From positions 121,024-185,023 of the forward strand of contig NZ_BBNN01000029.1 of assembly GCF_000829695.1 (NCBI RefSeq): a stretch of 64,000 nt of DNA. The letters are read 5' to 3'. Of this stretch, positions 26,355 through 37,350 are shown piece by piece; the first letter of the stretch is position 1; every line of letters begins with the position of its first letter. Made by a program: the position numbers and the translations under genes. The stretch comes from Streptomyces sp. NBRC 110035 (GTDB taxonomy: Bacteria > Actinomycetota > Actinomycetes > Streptomycetales > Streptomycetaceae). Below the pieces are notes generated by a model, which searched no databases, was not told the DNA's origin, and saw only the letters and a list, made by a program, of their open reading frames with translations.

Positions 26355-28091
26355 ATGCAGACCCCCACAGATCCGACTGCACCCCTGAACGTTCCGGCCG
26401 GACCCGCCGGCCCCGTCGGCACGCTCCACCTCTCCGCCGAGCTGCGGCTCCCCACCAACTGGCTCGACTACCTGATCCTCGCGATCTACTTCGTCGTCGT
26501 CCTCGGCATCGGCTTCGCGGCCCGCAAGTCCGTGAAGACCAGCCTCGACTTCTTCCTGTCCGGCCGGTCCCTGCCCGCCTGGGTCACCGGCCTGGCGTTC
26601 ATCGCCGCCAACCTGGGCGCCACCGAGATCCTGGGCATGGCCGCCAACAGCGCGCAGTACGGCGTCTACACCACGCACTGGTACTGGATCGGCGCCATCC
26701 CGGCGATGGTCTTCCTCGGCCTGGTGATGATGCCGTTCTACTACGGCTCCAAGGTCCGCTCGGTCCCCGAGTTCCTGCTGCTGCGCTTCGACAAGGCGGC
26801 CCACCTGCTCAGCGCACTGCTGTTCGCCTGCGCGTCCATCCTCATCGCCGGCGTCAACCTCTACGCGCTGGCGATCGTGGTCGAGGCGCTGCTGGGCTGG
26901 CCGCAGTGGGTGGCCATCGTGGTCGCGGGCTTCTTCGTGCTCGCGTACATCACCCTCGGCGGCCTGTCCTCGGCCATCTACAACGAGGTGCTGCAGTTCT
27001 TCGTCATCCTCGCCGCGCTCATCCCGATCACCGTGCTCGGGCTGAAGAGCGTGGGCGGCTGGGGCGGACTGTCCGACTCCCTCACCGAGTCCCGCGGCGC
27101 CGACTTCATGACCTCCTGGGGCGGCACCGGCATCGGCAGCGACAACCCGCTCGGGGCCAACTGGCTGACCATCGTCCTCGGCCTCGGCTTCGTCCTGTCC
27201 TTCGGCTACTGGACGACCAACTTCGCCGAGGTGCAGCGCGCCCTGTCCGCGAAGAACCTCTCCGCGGCCAAGCGCACCCCGCTCATCGCCGCGTTCCCGA
27301 AGATCTTCATCGTCTTCCTGGTGATGATCCCCGGCCTGGTCGCGGCCGTCCTGGTGCCGCAGATCGGCACCCCCGACTCCGATCTCCAGTACAACGACGC
27401 CATCCCGTACCTCATGGAACAGCTGCTGCCCAACGGTGTCCTGGGCATCGCGGTGACCGGTCTGCTGGCCGCGTTCATGGCGGGCATGGCGGCCAACATC
27501 TCGGCCTTCAACACGGTGTTCACCACCGACATCTGGGCACGGTACGTGGAGAAGGGCCGTGAGGACGCGTACTACGTCCGCTTCGGCCGGCTGATCACCG
27601 TGGTCGGGGTCCTGGCGTCGATCGGCACGGCCTTCCTGGCCTCGTCGTTCTCGAACATCATGAGCTACCTCCAGACCCTGTTCTCCTTCTTCAACGTGCC
27701 GATGTTCGTGGTCTTCATCATCGGCATGTTCTGGAAGCGGGCGTCGATGAAGTCCGGCTTCTGGGGCCTGCTCGCCGGCACCACCGCCGCGATGGTCAAC
27801 TACTTCGTCCTCTACGAACAGGGCATCGTCGACATCCCCACCGACCAGGGGGCCAACTTCGTCTCCGCGATCGCGGGCTTCGTCGCCGGCGCGGTGGTGA
27901 TGGTCGCGGTGTCGCTGTTCACCGCACCCAAGCCGGCCGAGGACCTCCAGGGCCTGGTCTACGGCACCACCTCGCCCGGCATGGCCGAGCCGCCCGCCGA
28001 GGGCGACGACGCCTGGTACCGCAAGCCGGCACTGCTCGGCTGGGGCGCGGTGGTCCTGGCGGCCGCCTGCTACATCCCGTTCTCGTTCTGA
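26355..28091 (+). CDS. Sodium:solute symporter (SSS family), probable sugar uptake
   Basis: 578 aa with about 14 hydrophobic segments, beginning with NWLDYLILAIYFVVVLGIGF after a Pro-rich N-terminal tail of about 40 residues. Family landmarks: FFLSGRSLPAWVTGL, NLGATEILGMAANS, and ITLGGLSSAIYNEVLQFF. The C-terminal SSS helices (FNVPMFVVFIIGMFWKR) are complete. Being divergent from galTEK, it is a good candidate for galactose or related sugar import, but the substrate is inferred from context only. Confidence 0.92.
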   Translation: MQTPTDPTAPLNVPAGPAGPVGTLHLSAELRLPTNWLDYLILAIYFVVVLGIGFAARKSVKTSLDFFLSGRSLPAWVTGLAFIAANLGATEILGMAANSAQYGVYTTHWYWIGAIPAMVFLGLVMMPFYYGSKVRSVPEFLLLRFDKAAHLLSALLFACASILIAGVNLYALAIVVEALLGWPQWVAIVVAGFFVLAYITLGGLSSAIYNEVLQFFVILAALIPITVLGLKSVGGWGGLSDSLTESRGADFMTSWGGTGIGSDNPLGANWLTIVLGLGFVLSFGYWTTNFAEVQRALSAKNLSAAKRTPLIAAFPKIFIVFLVMIPGLVAAVLVPQIGTPDSDLQYNDAIPYLMEQLLPNGVLGIAVTGLLAAFMAGMAANISAFNTVFTTDIWARYVEKGREDAYYVRFGRLITVVGVLASIGTAFLASSFSNIMSYLQTLFSFFNVPMFVVFIIGMFWKRASMKSGFWGLLAGTTAAMVNYFVLYEQGIVDIPTDQGANFVSAIAGFVAGAVVMVAVSLFTAPKPAEDLQGLVYGTTSPGMAEPPAEGDDAWYRKPALLGWGAVVLAAACYIPFSF

Positions 28092-28112
28092 TCGCGGGAG
28101 GATGGAGAGACC

Positions 28113-28505
28113 ATGTCCGAACACAATTCCGAGCAGCACCGTCCCCGGCCCTCCCGGCCCGGGCCCCACTCCGCATCGTCGTCGTCCGCGCACTATTCGG
28201 ACAAGGACCTCCAGGAGGAGGTCTCCGAGCTGCGGACCAAGTCCGCGACCGCCGCCCGCCTCTTCGACATCCGCCGCCTCATCGGCGCCCTGTTCGTGGT
28301 GTACGGCGTCATCGTCACGCTCGCGGGCATCACCGCGTCCGACGCGGACATCGACAAGGCCGCGGGCGTCAACATCAACCTGTGGACCGGCCTGGGCATG
28401 CTGGCCCTGGGCCTGTTCTTCCTCGTCTGGCTGAAACTGCGGCCCACGGCTCCGCCGACCCCGGACATCGTGGACGCCGTGGAGGAGGAACAGCGGGGCG
28501 ACTGA
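28113..28505 (+). CDS. Small two-helix membrane protein cotranscribed with the symporter
   Basis: 130 aa, 21 bp after the symporter stop with GGAGGATGGAG upstream. A Ser/His/Pro-rich cytoplasmic N-terminus (about 1-30) and a charged helix precede two membrane segments: RLIGALFVVYGVIVTLAGI (about 55-72) and LGMLALGLFFLVWL (about 90-105). Family not named; in Streptomyces it typically accompanies this symporter and may be an accessory subunit. Confidence 0.8.
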   Translation: MSEHNSEQHRPRPSRPGPHSASSSSAHYSDKDLQEEVSELRTKSATAARLFDIRRLIGALFVVYGVIVTLAGITASDADIDKAAGVNINLWTGLGMLALGLFFLVWLKLRPTAPPTPDIVDAVEEEQRGD

Positions 28506-28611
28506 GCACCCGCGGCACACGGCGGGGCGGGGCGCCCGCGGTACCGGCAGCGCACAGGCGCCGGCACCGCGAGCGCTCCGCCCCGCGAGCGCGTTCGCTC
28601 CTCCAGCGCGT

Positions 28612-29304
28612 TCACTCCTCGCAGGACGACGCCTTGCGCACCGGGCCCGCCCGGTCCAGCAGTCCCGTCCGGGCGGCCAGCGCCGCCGCCTCCAGCCTGG
28701 AGCCCACGCCGAGTTTCATCAGGACGCGCTGCACATGCGTACGCGCCGTGGACGGGGCTATGCCCATGCCCGCCGCGATCAGCCGGGTGTCCTCGCCCTC
28801 GGCGACCCGGACCAGGACCTCCACCTCCCGCGGGGTGAGCATCCTCAGCAGCCGCTGGCCCTCGTCGTCCGGCTGGGCCGCCGGGTTCAGCAGCTCGCCG
28901 AAGGCGCCGTGCAGCAGTTGCGGCGCCACCGCGGCCTCCCCCGCCCGCGCCTTCATGATCGCCCGTTCGACGCCCTCGATGCGTTCGTCGTGCCGGACGT
29001 AACCGGACGCGCCCGCCGCGAACGCCGCCGCGATCCCGCGGGGGCTGGGCACCGGGCCCAGCACCAGCACCGCCACCTGCGGCCGCTCCCGCTTGACCTT
29101 CACCACCGGGTCGAAGATCCCGGGCTCCGCCGGGGCCGCCGTCCCCAGCAGGCACACCTCCGGCGCTCTGCTGATCACCAGATCCGCTGCCCCCGCCACG
29201 GGTGCCGCCGCGGCCAGCACCCGGTGCCCCCGCAGCTTCAGTGCCGAGGCCAGCGCCTCCGCGAGCAGCCGGTGGTCGTCGACCACCATCAACCGCACGC
29301 CCAT
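28612..29304 (-). CDS. Atypical NarL/LuxR response regulator without the phospho-acceptor Asp
   Basis: 230 aa from ATG 29302-29304. The receiver has the acidic pair in LMVVDDHRLLAEAL, but the position of the phosphorylated Asp reads VCLLGTAAP, and the conserved Lys is replaced in GYVRHD. The C-terminal LuxR HTH (LTPREVEVLVRVAEG; APSTARTHVQRVLMKLGV) is intact. It therefore cannot be controlled by ordinary phosphorylation and probably binds a ligand or acts constitutively. No histidine kinase nearby. Confidence 0.88.
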   Translation of the reverse strand: MGVRLMVVDDHRLLAEALASALKLRGHRVLAAAAPVAGAADLVISRAPEVCLLGTAAPAEPGIFDPVVKVKRERPQVAVLVLGPVPSPRGIAAAFAAGASGYVRHDERIEGVERAIMKARAGEAAVAPQLLHGAFGELLNPAAQPDDEGQRLLRMLTPREVEVLVRVAEGEDTRLIAAGMGIAPSTARTHVQRVLMKLGVGSRLEAAALAARTGLLDRAGPVRKASSCEE

Positions 29305-29464
29305 CGATCATCCCCCCAACCGCGGGCGCACCCCCGTGCGCCGCCTCCCCGGTCCCGGAAGCTACACGCTTGTTCGACGTCGCGCTCCCCCTACCGGCGA
29401 GAATCGCCCCGGATCGCCGAATTTCTCGTATTCGGCGGCGGTGAGCACCTGGTGAGCGGTACGT

Positions 29465-29522
29465 GTACGGCCCCGCTCTCTGGAACTCGCCGTTCGGCGA
29501 GTTCCAGAGAGCGGGGCCGTAC
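29465..29522. terminator. Very long terminator hairpin upstream of the atypical response regulator
   Basis: Two 28-nt perfectly complementary arms (GTACGGCCCCGCTCTCTGGA... ) around a TT centre. It ends the beta-propeller gene transcribed on the minus strand and insulates the response-regulator promoter. Confidence 0.85.
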
Positions 29523-29563
29523 GAACAGGCCTCACGAGCGGACCGGTACGGGCCGGAGAACGG

Positions 29564-31681
29564 TCAGCCGGTACCGAAAGCGACCGCCAGGTACTCCTTG
29601 TCGCCCGAGGACGACTCGCTGGCGTACACGTCCGACATGTACAGGCGGCCCTGCGAGTACAGGATCTCGGAGTAGTCGGGCGACATCCGCGTCTCCACGT
29701 CCCGCACGGATTCCGTCGCCGGGTTCTCCAGCAGCCTGGTCTCCTTGAAGGAACCGCCGTCGATGCTGACGATCTGCCCGCCCTTGTCGTAGGGGGGACG
29801 CTTGTAGGCGATGACGTTGTTGCCGTCCATGCGCAGCGGGACGATCCGGTAGCCGTCGCCCGCGTCGGCGCGCTGACCGGTCTGCTTGCCGGTCGACAGG
29901 TCGAAGACGACGATCTCGTTGGTCCGGCTGTACTCGCCCGTGCCGTCGTGCTCCTCGGTCGCGATGTACAGGCGGTCGTTGCCGACGGTCAGGCCGCTGC
30001 AGTGCTCGATCTTGGTGATGCCGTCGCAGCGGGCCGCGAACTCCTCGCCGGGCGCGGAGATACGGGTCCGCAGCTCGCCGCTCTTGTTGTCGATGGAGAA
30101 GAAGTCCGAGATGCCGCTGCCGTCACCGGCGGAGTCGCCGACGTCGGCGGCCACGACCAGCGGGTCGGTGGACACCACGGCCGCGTACTCGATGCCCTCG
30201 GTCATCTTGTACTCCGAGATCACCTTCCCGTCCTTCGGGTCGATGGTCTGGATGTGCAGCTGACGCTGGTCGTACGCACCGCACTTGCGCACCGCGACCA
30301 TCTTCGGGCCGCCGCCGTAGCCGGAGTCGTAGCAGGCGTCGGACGTCTTGGGCGTCCACAGGGACGTGCCGGAGGTGATGTCCCAGGCGGCGCCGCCGCT
30401 GGTGCTGCCCGCCGCGACGGTGTTCCCGCTGACGGTGACGTTGTTGAAGCTGATCTCCTGGGTGCCGGACTCGGCCGTCTCGGACCACAGCTTCTCGCCG
30501 GTGGCGAGGTCGAAGGCCGCGACCTGCGTGCAGCGCTGCGGATCGGTCTTCGTCGGCATCTTCGGCTTGTAGACGATCGCCGTCCTGCCGTCCTCGGTGG
30601 CGTGGTCGCTGGCCTCGCACACCGGTCCGGGCAGGTCGAGCGTCCACAGCTCGCTGCCCTTGACGGCGTCGTACCCGACGACCTCGGCGACGCCGCTCTT
30701 GGCGTACACCTTGTCGGTCAGCCAGGAGCCGGAGGTGACGATGGTCGTGGTGTCCTTCGGGACCTTCGGCGCCGGCACCTGGAAGAGGACCTTGGCGGAG
30801 GGGTCGGCCGGGGCCTTCTCGTCGCCGCCGGCGGTGTCACCGCCGGAGCCGCCGCCCTCGGCGCCCTTCGTGTCGCCGCTGTCGCCCGAGTTCGCCGTGC
30901 TCTTCTTGTCGTCGTCGCCGCTGGACGAGGCGTACCAGACACCGCCGCCGACGATCAGGGCGATGGCCACGACCGCCGCCACGATGATCGCCAGCTGCGC
31001 GTTGATCCTCCGTCCGCCGCCGGGCGGGCCGGGCTGCGGCTGCATCGGCATGGTCGGCTGCTGGTAGCCGCCGTAGCCGGGCTGGCCGTAGGGCTGCTGC
31101 GGGTAGCCGTACGGCGGCTGCGGCTGGCCGTAGGCGCCGGGCGGGCCGGGCTGCGGCTGGCCCGGGTATCCGTAACCGGCCGGAGGCTGCTGCGGGTATC
31201 CGTAACCGGCCGGAGGCTGCTGCGGGTAGCCGTACCCGGGCGGCGGCTGCGGACCGCCCGGCGCCGGAGCGGCCGGCGGCGGAGCGGCCGGCGGCGGGGT
31301 CTGCGGGGGCGCCTGGGGCGACTGCTGCGGGGGCTGGGGGGCCTGCGGGTAGCCGTAGCCCGGCTCCGGGGTCTTGCCGAGGTCGGGCCCGCCCGGTGCG
31401 GACGGCGGCTGCTGCGCCGGCGGCGTCTGCGGCTGGGGCGGCTGCGGCTGCGGCTGCGGCTGGGGCTGCGGCTGGGGCTGCGGCTGGGGCGGCTGCGGCT
31501 GGGGCGTCGGCGAGGGCTCGGGCGGCGGACCGAAGCCCGGCTGGGCCTGCGGGGCCTCGGGAGCCTGCGGGGCCGACGGCTCGGGCTGCTGCTGCCCCTG
31601 CTGCTCGGGCTCGGACGGCGGACCGAAGCCCGGCTGGTGGGGCGGCTGGGGCGGCTGGGGCGGCTGGGGCGGCTGCGTCAT
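29564..31681 (-). CDS. Pro/Gln-rich membrane-anchored PQQ-like beta-propeller protein, copy A
   Basis: 705 aa, ATG 31679-31681 with GAGGTG upstream. Residues 1-215 are a Pro/Gln/Gly/Tyr low-complexity cytoplasmic region with PPQPQ and GYPQQP repeats. One membrane segment (AQLAIIVAAVVAIALIVGGGVWYA, in two parts, about 228-250) follows, then a Ser/Gly/Asp linker and an extracellular PQQ-like propeller (about 300-705) with repeats such as GSELWTLDLPG and TGEKLWSETAESG. No catalytic site is evident; the fold suggests a scaffold or sensor, similar to extracellular domains of Streptomyces kinases. Copy B lies 115 bp upstream. Confidence 0.85.
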   Translation of the reverse strand: MTQPPQPPQPPQPPHQPGFGPPSEPEQQGQQQPEPSAPQAPEAPQAQPGFGPPPEPSPTPQPQPPQPQPQPQPQPQPQPQPPQPQTPPAQQPPSAPGGPDLGKTPEPGYGYPQAPQPPQQSPQAPPQTPPPAAPPPAAPAPGGPQPPPGYGYPQQPPAGYGYPQQPPAGYGYPGQPQPGPPGAYGQPQPPYGYPQQPYGQPGYGGYQQPTMPMQPQPGPPGGGRRINAQLAIIVAAVVAIALIVGGGVWYASSSGDDDKKSTANSGDSGDTKGAEGGGSGGDTAGGDEKAPADPSAKVLFQVPAPKVPKDTTTIVTSGSWLTDKVYAKSGVAEVVGYDAVKGSELWTLDLPGPVCEASDHATEDGRTAIVYKPKMPTKTDPQRCTQVAAFDLATGEKLWSETAESGTQEISFNNVTVSGNTVAAGSTSGGAAWDITSGTSLWTPKTSDACYDSGYGGGPKMVAVRKCGAYDQRQLHIQTIDPKDGKVISEYKMTEGIEYAAVVSTDPLVVAADVGDSAGDGSGISDFFSIDNKSGELRTRISAPGEEFAARCDGITKIEHCSGLTVGNDRLYIATEEHDGTGEYSRTNEIVVFDLSTGKQTGQRADAGDGYRIVPLRMDGNNVIAYKRPPYDKGGQIVSIDGGSFKETRLLENPATESVRDVETRMSPDYSEILYSQGRLYMSDVYASESSSGDKEYLAVAFGTG

Positions 31682-31796
31682 GACGTGGACACCTCGAATG
31701 ACTCGACGAAGGGGACGGGCGGCGGCGGGAAAGGGACCGGAAGGGGCGAGAGCGCCGGCCCGCCGGGGCCGGCGCGTTTCGCCGCTGCTGCGCGCC

Positions 31797-33572
31797 TCAC
31801 TTGCCGTAGGCGAGCATCAGCTTCTCCTTCGTCCCGTCGTTGCCGGTCAGCCGGGTCGTCGAGATGTAGAAGCGGCCGTCGACCCAGTCGATCGACTTGC
31901 TGAAGAAGCTGTTCTCGATGGACGCGGTGCCCTGCGGGTTCTGCAGCAGAGTGACCGGTTCGTGGCTGCTGCCCCCGGTCGGGACGGAGACGACCCGGCC
32001 GCCCCCGTCGTACGACGGCTCCACGTAGGCGATGAGGTTGCCGCCCCCGGCCTTCATGGGCACCATCGAGTCCGCCGCGGGGGACTTCACCCGCCACTTC
32101 TCCTTGCCGGTGGCGAGGCTGATCGCGACGACCTCGTTGGCCCCGGTGGTCGCCTTGGTGGGCAGGTAGAGGGTGTCCCCCTCGACGACGACGCCCTCGC
32201 AGCCCTGGAGGTCACGGGCGAGGATGGCCCAGCCGCAGTCGGCGGAGAAGTCCTCGTCGACGTCGACCTGGGAACGGATCGAGCCGTCGGCGCCGAGCGC
32301 GGAGATGTTCCACGCCTTCTTGTCCTGGTTGGTGCTGTAGACGACCACCGGGTCGACGGAGTAGGCGCGCGAGACGCGCCAGCCCTTGTCGAACTTCCGG
32401 GTCCACTTGGCCTTGCCGGTCTTCGGGTCGAGCTCCTGGACCTCGTCGTGCTCGTTGTCACCGCCGGCGCCGCAGGACGCGACCTGGATCAGCCGCTCGC
32501 CACCCGCGAACCCGGCGGGGAAGCAGGCCTCGCCGTACTTCTTCTTGTCGTACATCTTGTCGCCGGACGTCACGTCGAACGCGGTGCCGGACTGCGAGCG
32601 GCCCACCATCAGCGTGTCACCGCTGAGGGTCATCTCGATGGAGAGCGCGGAGTCGAACAGCGCGCCGTCGGCGACCTCCTGCGTCCAGCCCTTGTCGCCG
32701 GTGTTCAGGTCGACGAGCTGGAGCTGGTTGCACTTGGCACGGTCGCTGCCGCCGCTCATGTACGCGACGACGACCTTGTCGTCGGCCGTCTTCTCCGAGG
32801 TGACCGCACAGATCTTCTGCGGGAGGGCCATGGGTTCCCAGGCCGGCTTGCCGTCGGCGACGTTGTAGGCGGAGAGCTCCTTGTAGGCCGCCTTCACCGC
32901 CGTCTTGTCGGTGATCCACATGCCGGGGGCGTCGGCTCCGGAACCGGGCGCGTCGGGCGCCTCCTTGTACCAGAGCACCTTGGCCTCGCCGGACTTGCGG
33001 CCCTCGTTGAGGTCCTCGGGGCCCGAGCCGCCGTCGCCCTCGCCGTCGCCCGGATTGACCGGGGCGCCGGACGGCTGGGGCTCGGGGTCGTCGCCGGTCT
33101 GCCGGGCGACGGGCTTCTTGTTCTTCTCGTCGTCGCCGCCGGAGACCGCCCACACGGTGCCGCCGACGACCAGCAGCGCCGCCACCGCGGCGCCGATGAT
33201 CATGGCGGGCTTGCCCTTGAAGGGGCTGCCGGAACCGGGACCGGGCGGCGGGGTGCCGGGCGCGCCCGGGAACTGCGGCTGCGGATAGCCGTACCCCGGC
33301 TGCTGCCCGTACGGGCCGGGCTGCTGCGGCGGGCCGTAGGGACCGGAGGCGTACGGTCCGGGGGCGTACGGCCCCGGCTGCTGCCCGTACGGTCCCGGCT
33401 GCGGTGCGGGCGGTCCCTGCTGCGGGTAGCCGTACCCCGGCTGCGGCGGTTCACCGGACGGCGCTCCCTGCGGGGGCGGCGGGGCCGGAGCCCCGAAACC
33501 ACCACCCGACGCGGGCGGGTCCTGCGGTGCTCCGAAGCCACCCTGCGGCGGCTGACTGGGCGGCTGAGCCAT
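31797..33572 (-). CDS. Pro/Gln-rich membrane-anchored PQQ-like beta-propeller protein, copy B
   Basis: 591 aa, ATG 33570-33572 with AAGGGGG upstream. Same plan as copy A but with a shorter N-terminal low-complexity part (about 115 residues; GYPQQGPPAP, GPYGQQPGPYA), a membrane helix at about 128-145 (AMIIGAAVAALLVVGGTVWA), an acidic linker and a propeller to the end. Internal repeats read TGDKGWTQEVADG and TGKAKWTRKFDKG. A and B are clearly paralogues from a tandem duplication; the propeller is more conserved than the tail. Confidence 0.85.
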   Translation of the reverse strand: MAQPPSQPPQGGFGAPQDPPASGGGFGAPAPPPPQGAPSGEPPQPGYGYPQQGPPAPQPGPYGQQPGPYAPGPYASGPYGPPQQPGPYGQQPGYGYPQPQFPGAPGTPPPGPGSGSPFKGKPAMIIGAAVAALLVVGGTVWAVSGGDDEKNKKPVARQTGDDPEPQPSGAPVNPGDGEGDGGSGPEDLNEGRKSGEAKVLWYKEAPDAPGSGADAPGMWITDKTAVKAAYKELSAYNVADGKPAWEPMALPQKICAVTSEKTADDKVVVAYMSGGSDRAKCNQLQLVDLNTGDKGWTQEVADGALFDSALSIEMTLSGDTLMVGRSQSGTAFDVTSGDKMYDKKKYGEACFPAGFAGGERLIQVASCGAGGDNEHDEVQELDPKTGKAKWTRKFDKGWRVSRAYSVDPVVVYSTNQDKKAWNISALGADGSIRSQVDVDEDFSADCGWAILARDLQGCEGVVVEGDTLYLPTKATTGANEVVAISLATGKEKWRVKSPAADSMVPMKAGGGNLIAYVEPSYDGGGRVVSVPTGGSSHEPVTLLQNPQGTASIENSFFSKSIDWVDGRFYISTTRLTGNDGTKEKLMLAYGK

Positions 33573-33778
33573 CAGCGCGTTCCCCCTTGCTCACTGATTT
33601 TTAGCCACACCCTGAGGTACGTGAGGTTCCCAGAGTCGCATTCACGCGGTTCTTATCTCTTCTCGGACGGGGTCTTTCTATCACCCGGGACCGACAGGTC
33701 ACCGGGCCCCGTCCACCCCTGTTCCCAAGGAAGAACCGGCCTGTGATGCCCTCGTTACGCGCCTCCACGCCCCCTTCA

Positions 33779-33825
33779 CACCCCGCACGCCCCGCGCTCG
33801 GGGGTGAGCGGGGGCGTGCGGGGTG
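33779..33825. terminator. Terminator hairpin between the ABC-F gene and the propeller gene
   Basis: CACCCCGCACGCCCC and GGGGCGTGCGGGGTG arms (15 bp) with a 17-nt loop, 47 bp after the ABC-F stop on the minus strand. The rest of 33573-33778 shows no gene. Confidence 0.7.
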
Positions 33826-33871
33826 CCTGCGCAGAGGGTGCGTGGGGGCGCGGGCGGGGTGGGGCCGGAGG

Positions 33872-35695
<1,824 letters not shown>

Positions 35696-35850
35696 TACGC
35701 TCCTGCCTGGGGGGTCGATCAGCTGTCCAGCGTAGGCCCTGGCGGACAGCGGGCGGGACGCGAGAGGGCCGTCACTCTTTGTGATGACGTGATCGGAAAC
35801 GGGCGGCTACCGTAGGGGCAGGCAGCAGGATCCCGTCCATGGGAGGAACC

Positions 35851-36444
35851 ATGACCGCCGAGTCCGTAGAGCACCGCCACCACTGGCCGGTGCCGCCCGT
35901 GGACGGCTACACCGTGGACGACCTGTTCACACTGCCCGATCTCCCGCCGCACACCGAGCTGATCGACGGGAGTCTCATCACCGTGGGTCCGCAGCGCAAT
36001 TTCCACGCAGACGTGATCGACCTGCTGGTCAGCGGCCTACGGCGAGACATGCCGAAGAAGTTCAGGGTGAAGCGGGAGATGACCATCGTCCTGGACCGGC
36101 GCAACGGGCCGGAACCCGATGTGAGCGTGGTCTTCGCCGAGGCGGTCCGTGGCCCTGATCAGACCGGTTACCAGGCCCAGGACGTGCTGCTGGCCGTCGA
36201 GGTCGTGTCCCCGGACTCGGAGTCCCGCGACCGTACGACCAAGCCGCAGAAGTACGCCGCCGCCGGCATCCCCCACTTCTGGCGCGTCGAGCGCGACGGC
36301 ACCGGCGGCAGCCCACTCGTCCACGTGTACGAGAGGGACCCGTTGACCCTCACGTACGTGCACATGGGCATGCACCGCGACCGGATCAAGGTCGACCACC
36401 CCTATGCCATCGACATCGACCTGACCGCCGTCACCGAGCTCTGA
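35851..36444 (+). CDS. Uma2-family (DUF820) putative PD-(D/E)XK nuclease
   Basis: 197 aa from ATG 35851, which has GGGAGGA four bases upstream; ATG 35839 overlaps that site and is rejected. Features of the fold: LPPHTELIDGSLI, GPEPDVSVVF (the PD), LAVEVVSPDSESRDR (E-V-x-S-P), then KPQKYAAAGIPHFWRVE. Streptomyces have many Uma2 copies. Nuclease activity is predicted from the fold and biological role is unknown. Single gene between the ABC-F and ispE genes. Confidence 0.88.
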   Translation: MTAESVEHRHHWPVPPVDGYTVDDLFTLPDLPPHTELIDGSLITVGPQRNFHADVIDLLVSGLRRDMPKKFRVKREMTIVLDRRNGPEPDVSVVFAEAVRGPDQTGYQAQDVLLAVEVVSPDSESRDRTTKPQKYAAAGIPHFWRVERDGTGGSPLVHVYERDPLTLTYVHMGMHRDRIKVDHPYAIDIDLTAVTEL

Positions 36445-36453
36445 ACCGGGCCC

Positions 36454-37350
36454 TCACACCACCGTCGCCCCCGGCACCGGCCCCGACGCCGTGCGCACCG
36501 TGCGGCAGGTGCCGGAGTCGCCCAGCGCGTCCGAGACCGCCTCCGCCGCCTCCGCGTCCCGGGCGAGGAAGGCCGTGGTCGGCCCCGAGCCCGAGACCAG
36601 GGCGGCCAGCGCACCTGCCGCGCGTCCCGCCGCCAGGGTGTCGGCCAGCTCGGGGAACAGCGACAGCGCCGCGGGCTGGAGGTCGTTGGAGACCGCGGCG
36701 GCGAGCGCCTCGGGATCGCCCTTGGCGAGGGCGTCGAGCAGGTCCTGCGAGGCCACGGGCTCGGGGACGTCCCGGCCCTCGGCGAGCCGGTCGAACTCCC
36801 GGAAGACCGCCGGGGTGGACAGCCCGCGCCGGGCCATCGCGAAGACCCAGTGGAAGGTGCCGCCGACCTCCAGCTCCGTCAGCCTCTCGCCCCGCCCGGT
36901 GCCCAGCGCCGCCCCGCCGACCAGCGCGAACGGCACGTCGCTGCCCAGCTCGGCGCAGATCTCGAGCAGTTCCTGCCGTGAGGCGCCGGTCCCCCACAGC
37001 GCGTCGCAGGCCAGCAGGGCGCCGGCGCCGTCCGCGCTGCCGCCCGCCATGCCGCCGGCGACGGGGATGTCCTTGGTGATGTGGAGGTGCACGTCGGCGT
37101 CCCGGCCGTAGCGCCCGGCGAGCGCGAGGGCCGCGCGGGCGGCGAGGTTCGTACGGTCCAGGGGCACCTCGGCGGCGTCCGGCCCCTCGCAGGTGACGCG
37201 CAGGCCGTCGGCGGACGGCGTGACGGTGACCTCGTCGTGGAGGCCGACCGCGAGGAACACGTTGGCCAGGTCGTGGAAGCCGTCGGGGCGGGCCGCGCCG
37301 ACCGCGAGCTGGACGTTGACCTTGGCGGGCACGCGGACGGTGACGCTCAC
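36454..37350 (-). CDS. ispE: 4-diphosphocytidyl-2-C-methyl-D-erythritol kinase
   Basis: 298 aa from GTG 37348-37350, overlapping the ksgA stop by 4 bp (GTGA). GHMP kinase of the MEP isoprenoid pathway. Substrate motif RVPAKVNVQLAVG at the N-terminus; ATP motif IPVAGGMAGGSADGAGALL (near 90-108); C-terminal motif ALVSGSGPTTAFLA. The ksgA-ispE order is standard in actinobacteria. Confidence 0.96.
   Translation of the reverse strand: MSVTVRVPAKVNVQLAVGAARPDGFHDLANVFLAVGLHDEVTVTPSADGLRVTCEGPDAAEVPLDRTNLAARAALALAGRYGRDADVHLHITKDIPVAGGMAGGSADGAGALLACDALWGTGASRQELLEICAELGSDVPFALVGGAALGTGRGERLTELEVGGTFHWVFAMARRGLSTPAVFREFDRLAEGRDVPEPVASQDLLDALAKGDPEALAAAVSNDLQPAALSLFPELADTLAAGRAAGALAALVSGSGPTTAFLARDAEAAEAVSDALGDSGTCRTVRTASGPVPGATVV

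Noticed and set aside
26289..28520. 743-codon minus-strand frame
   Set aside because: Antisense of the symporter gene; Arg/His/Asp-rich, no recognisable fold.
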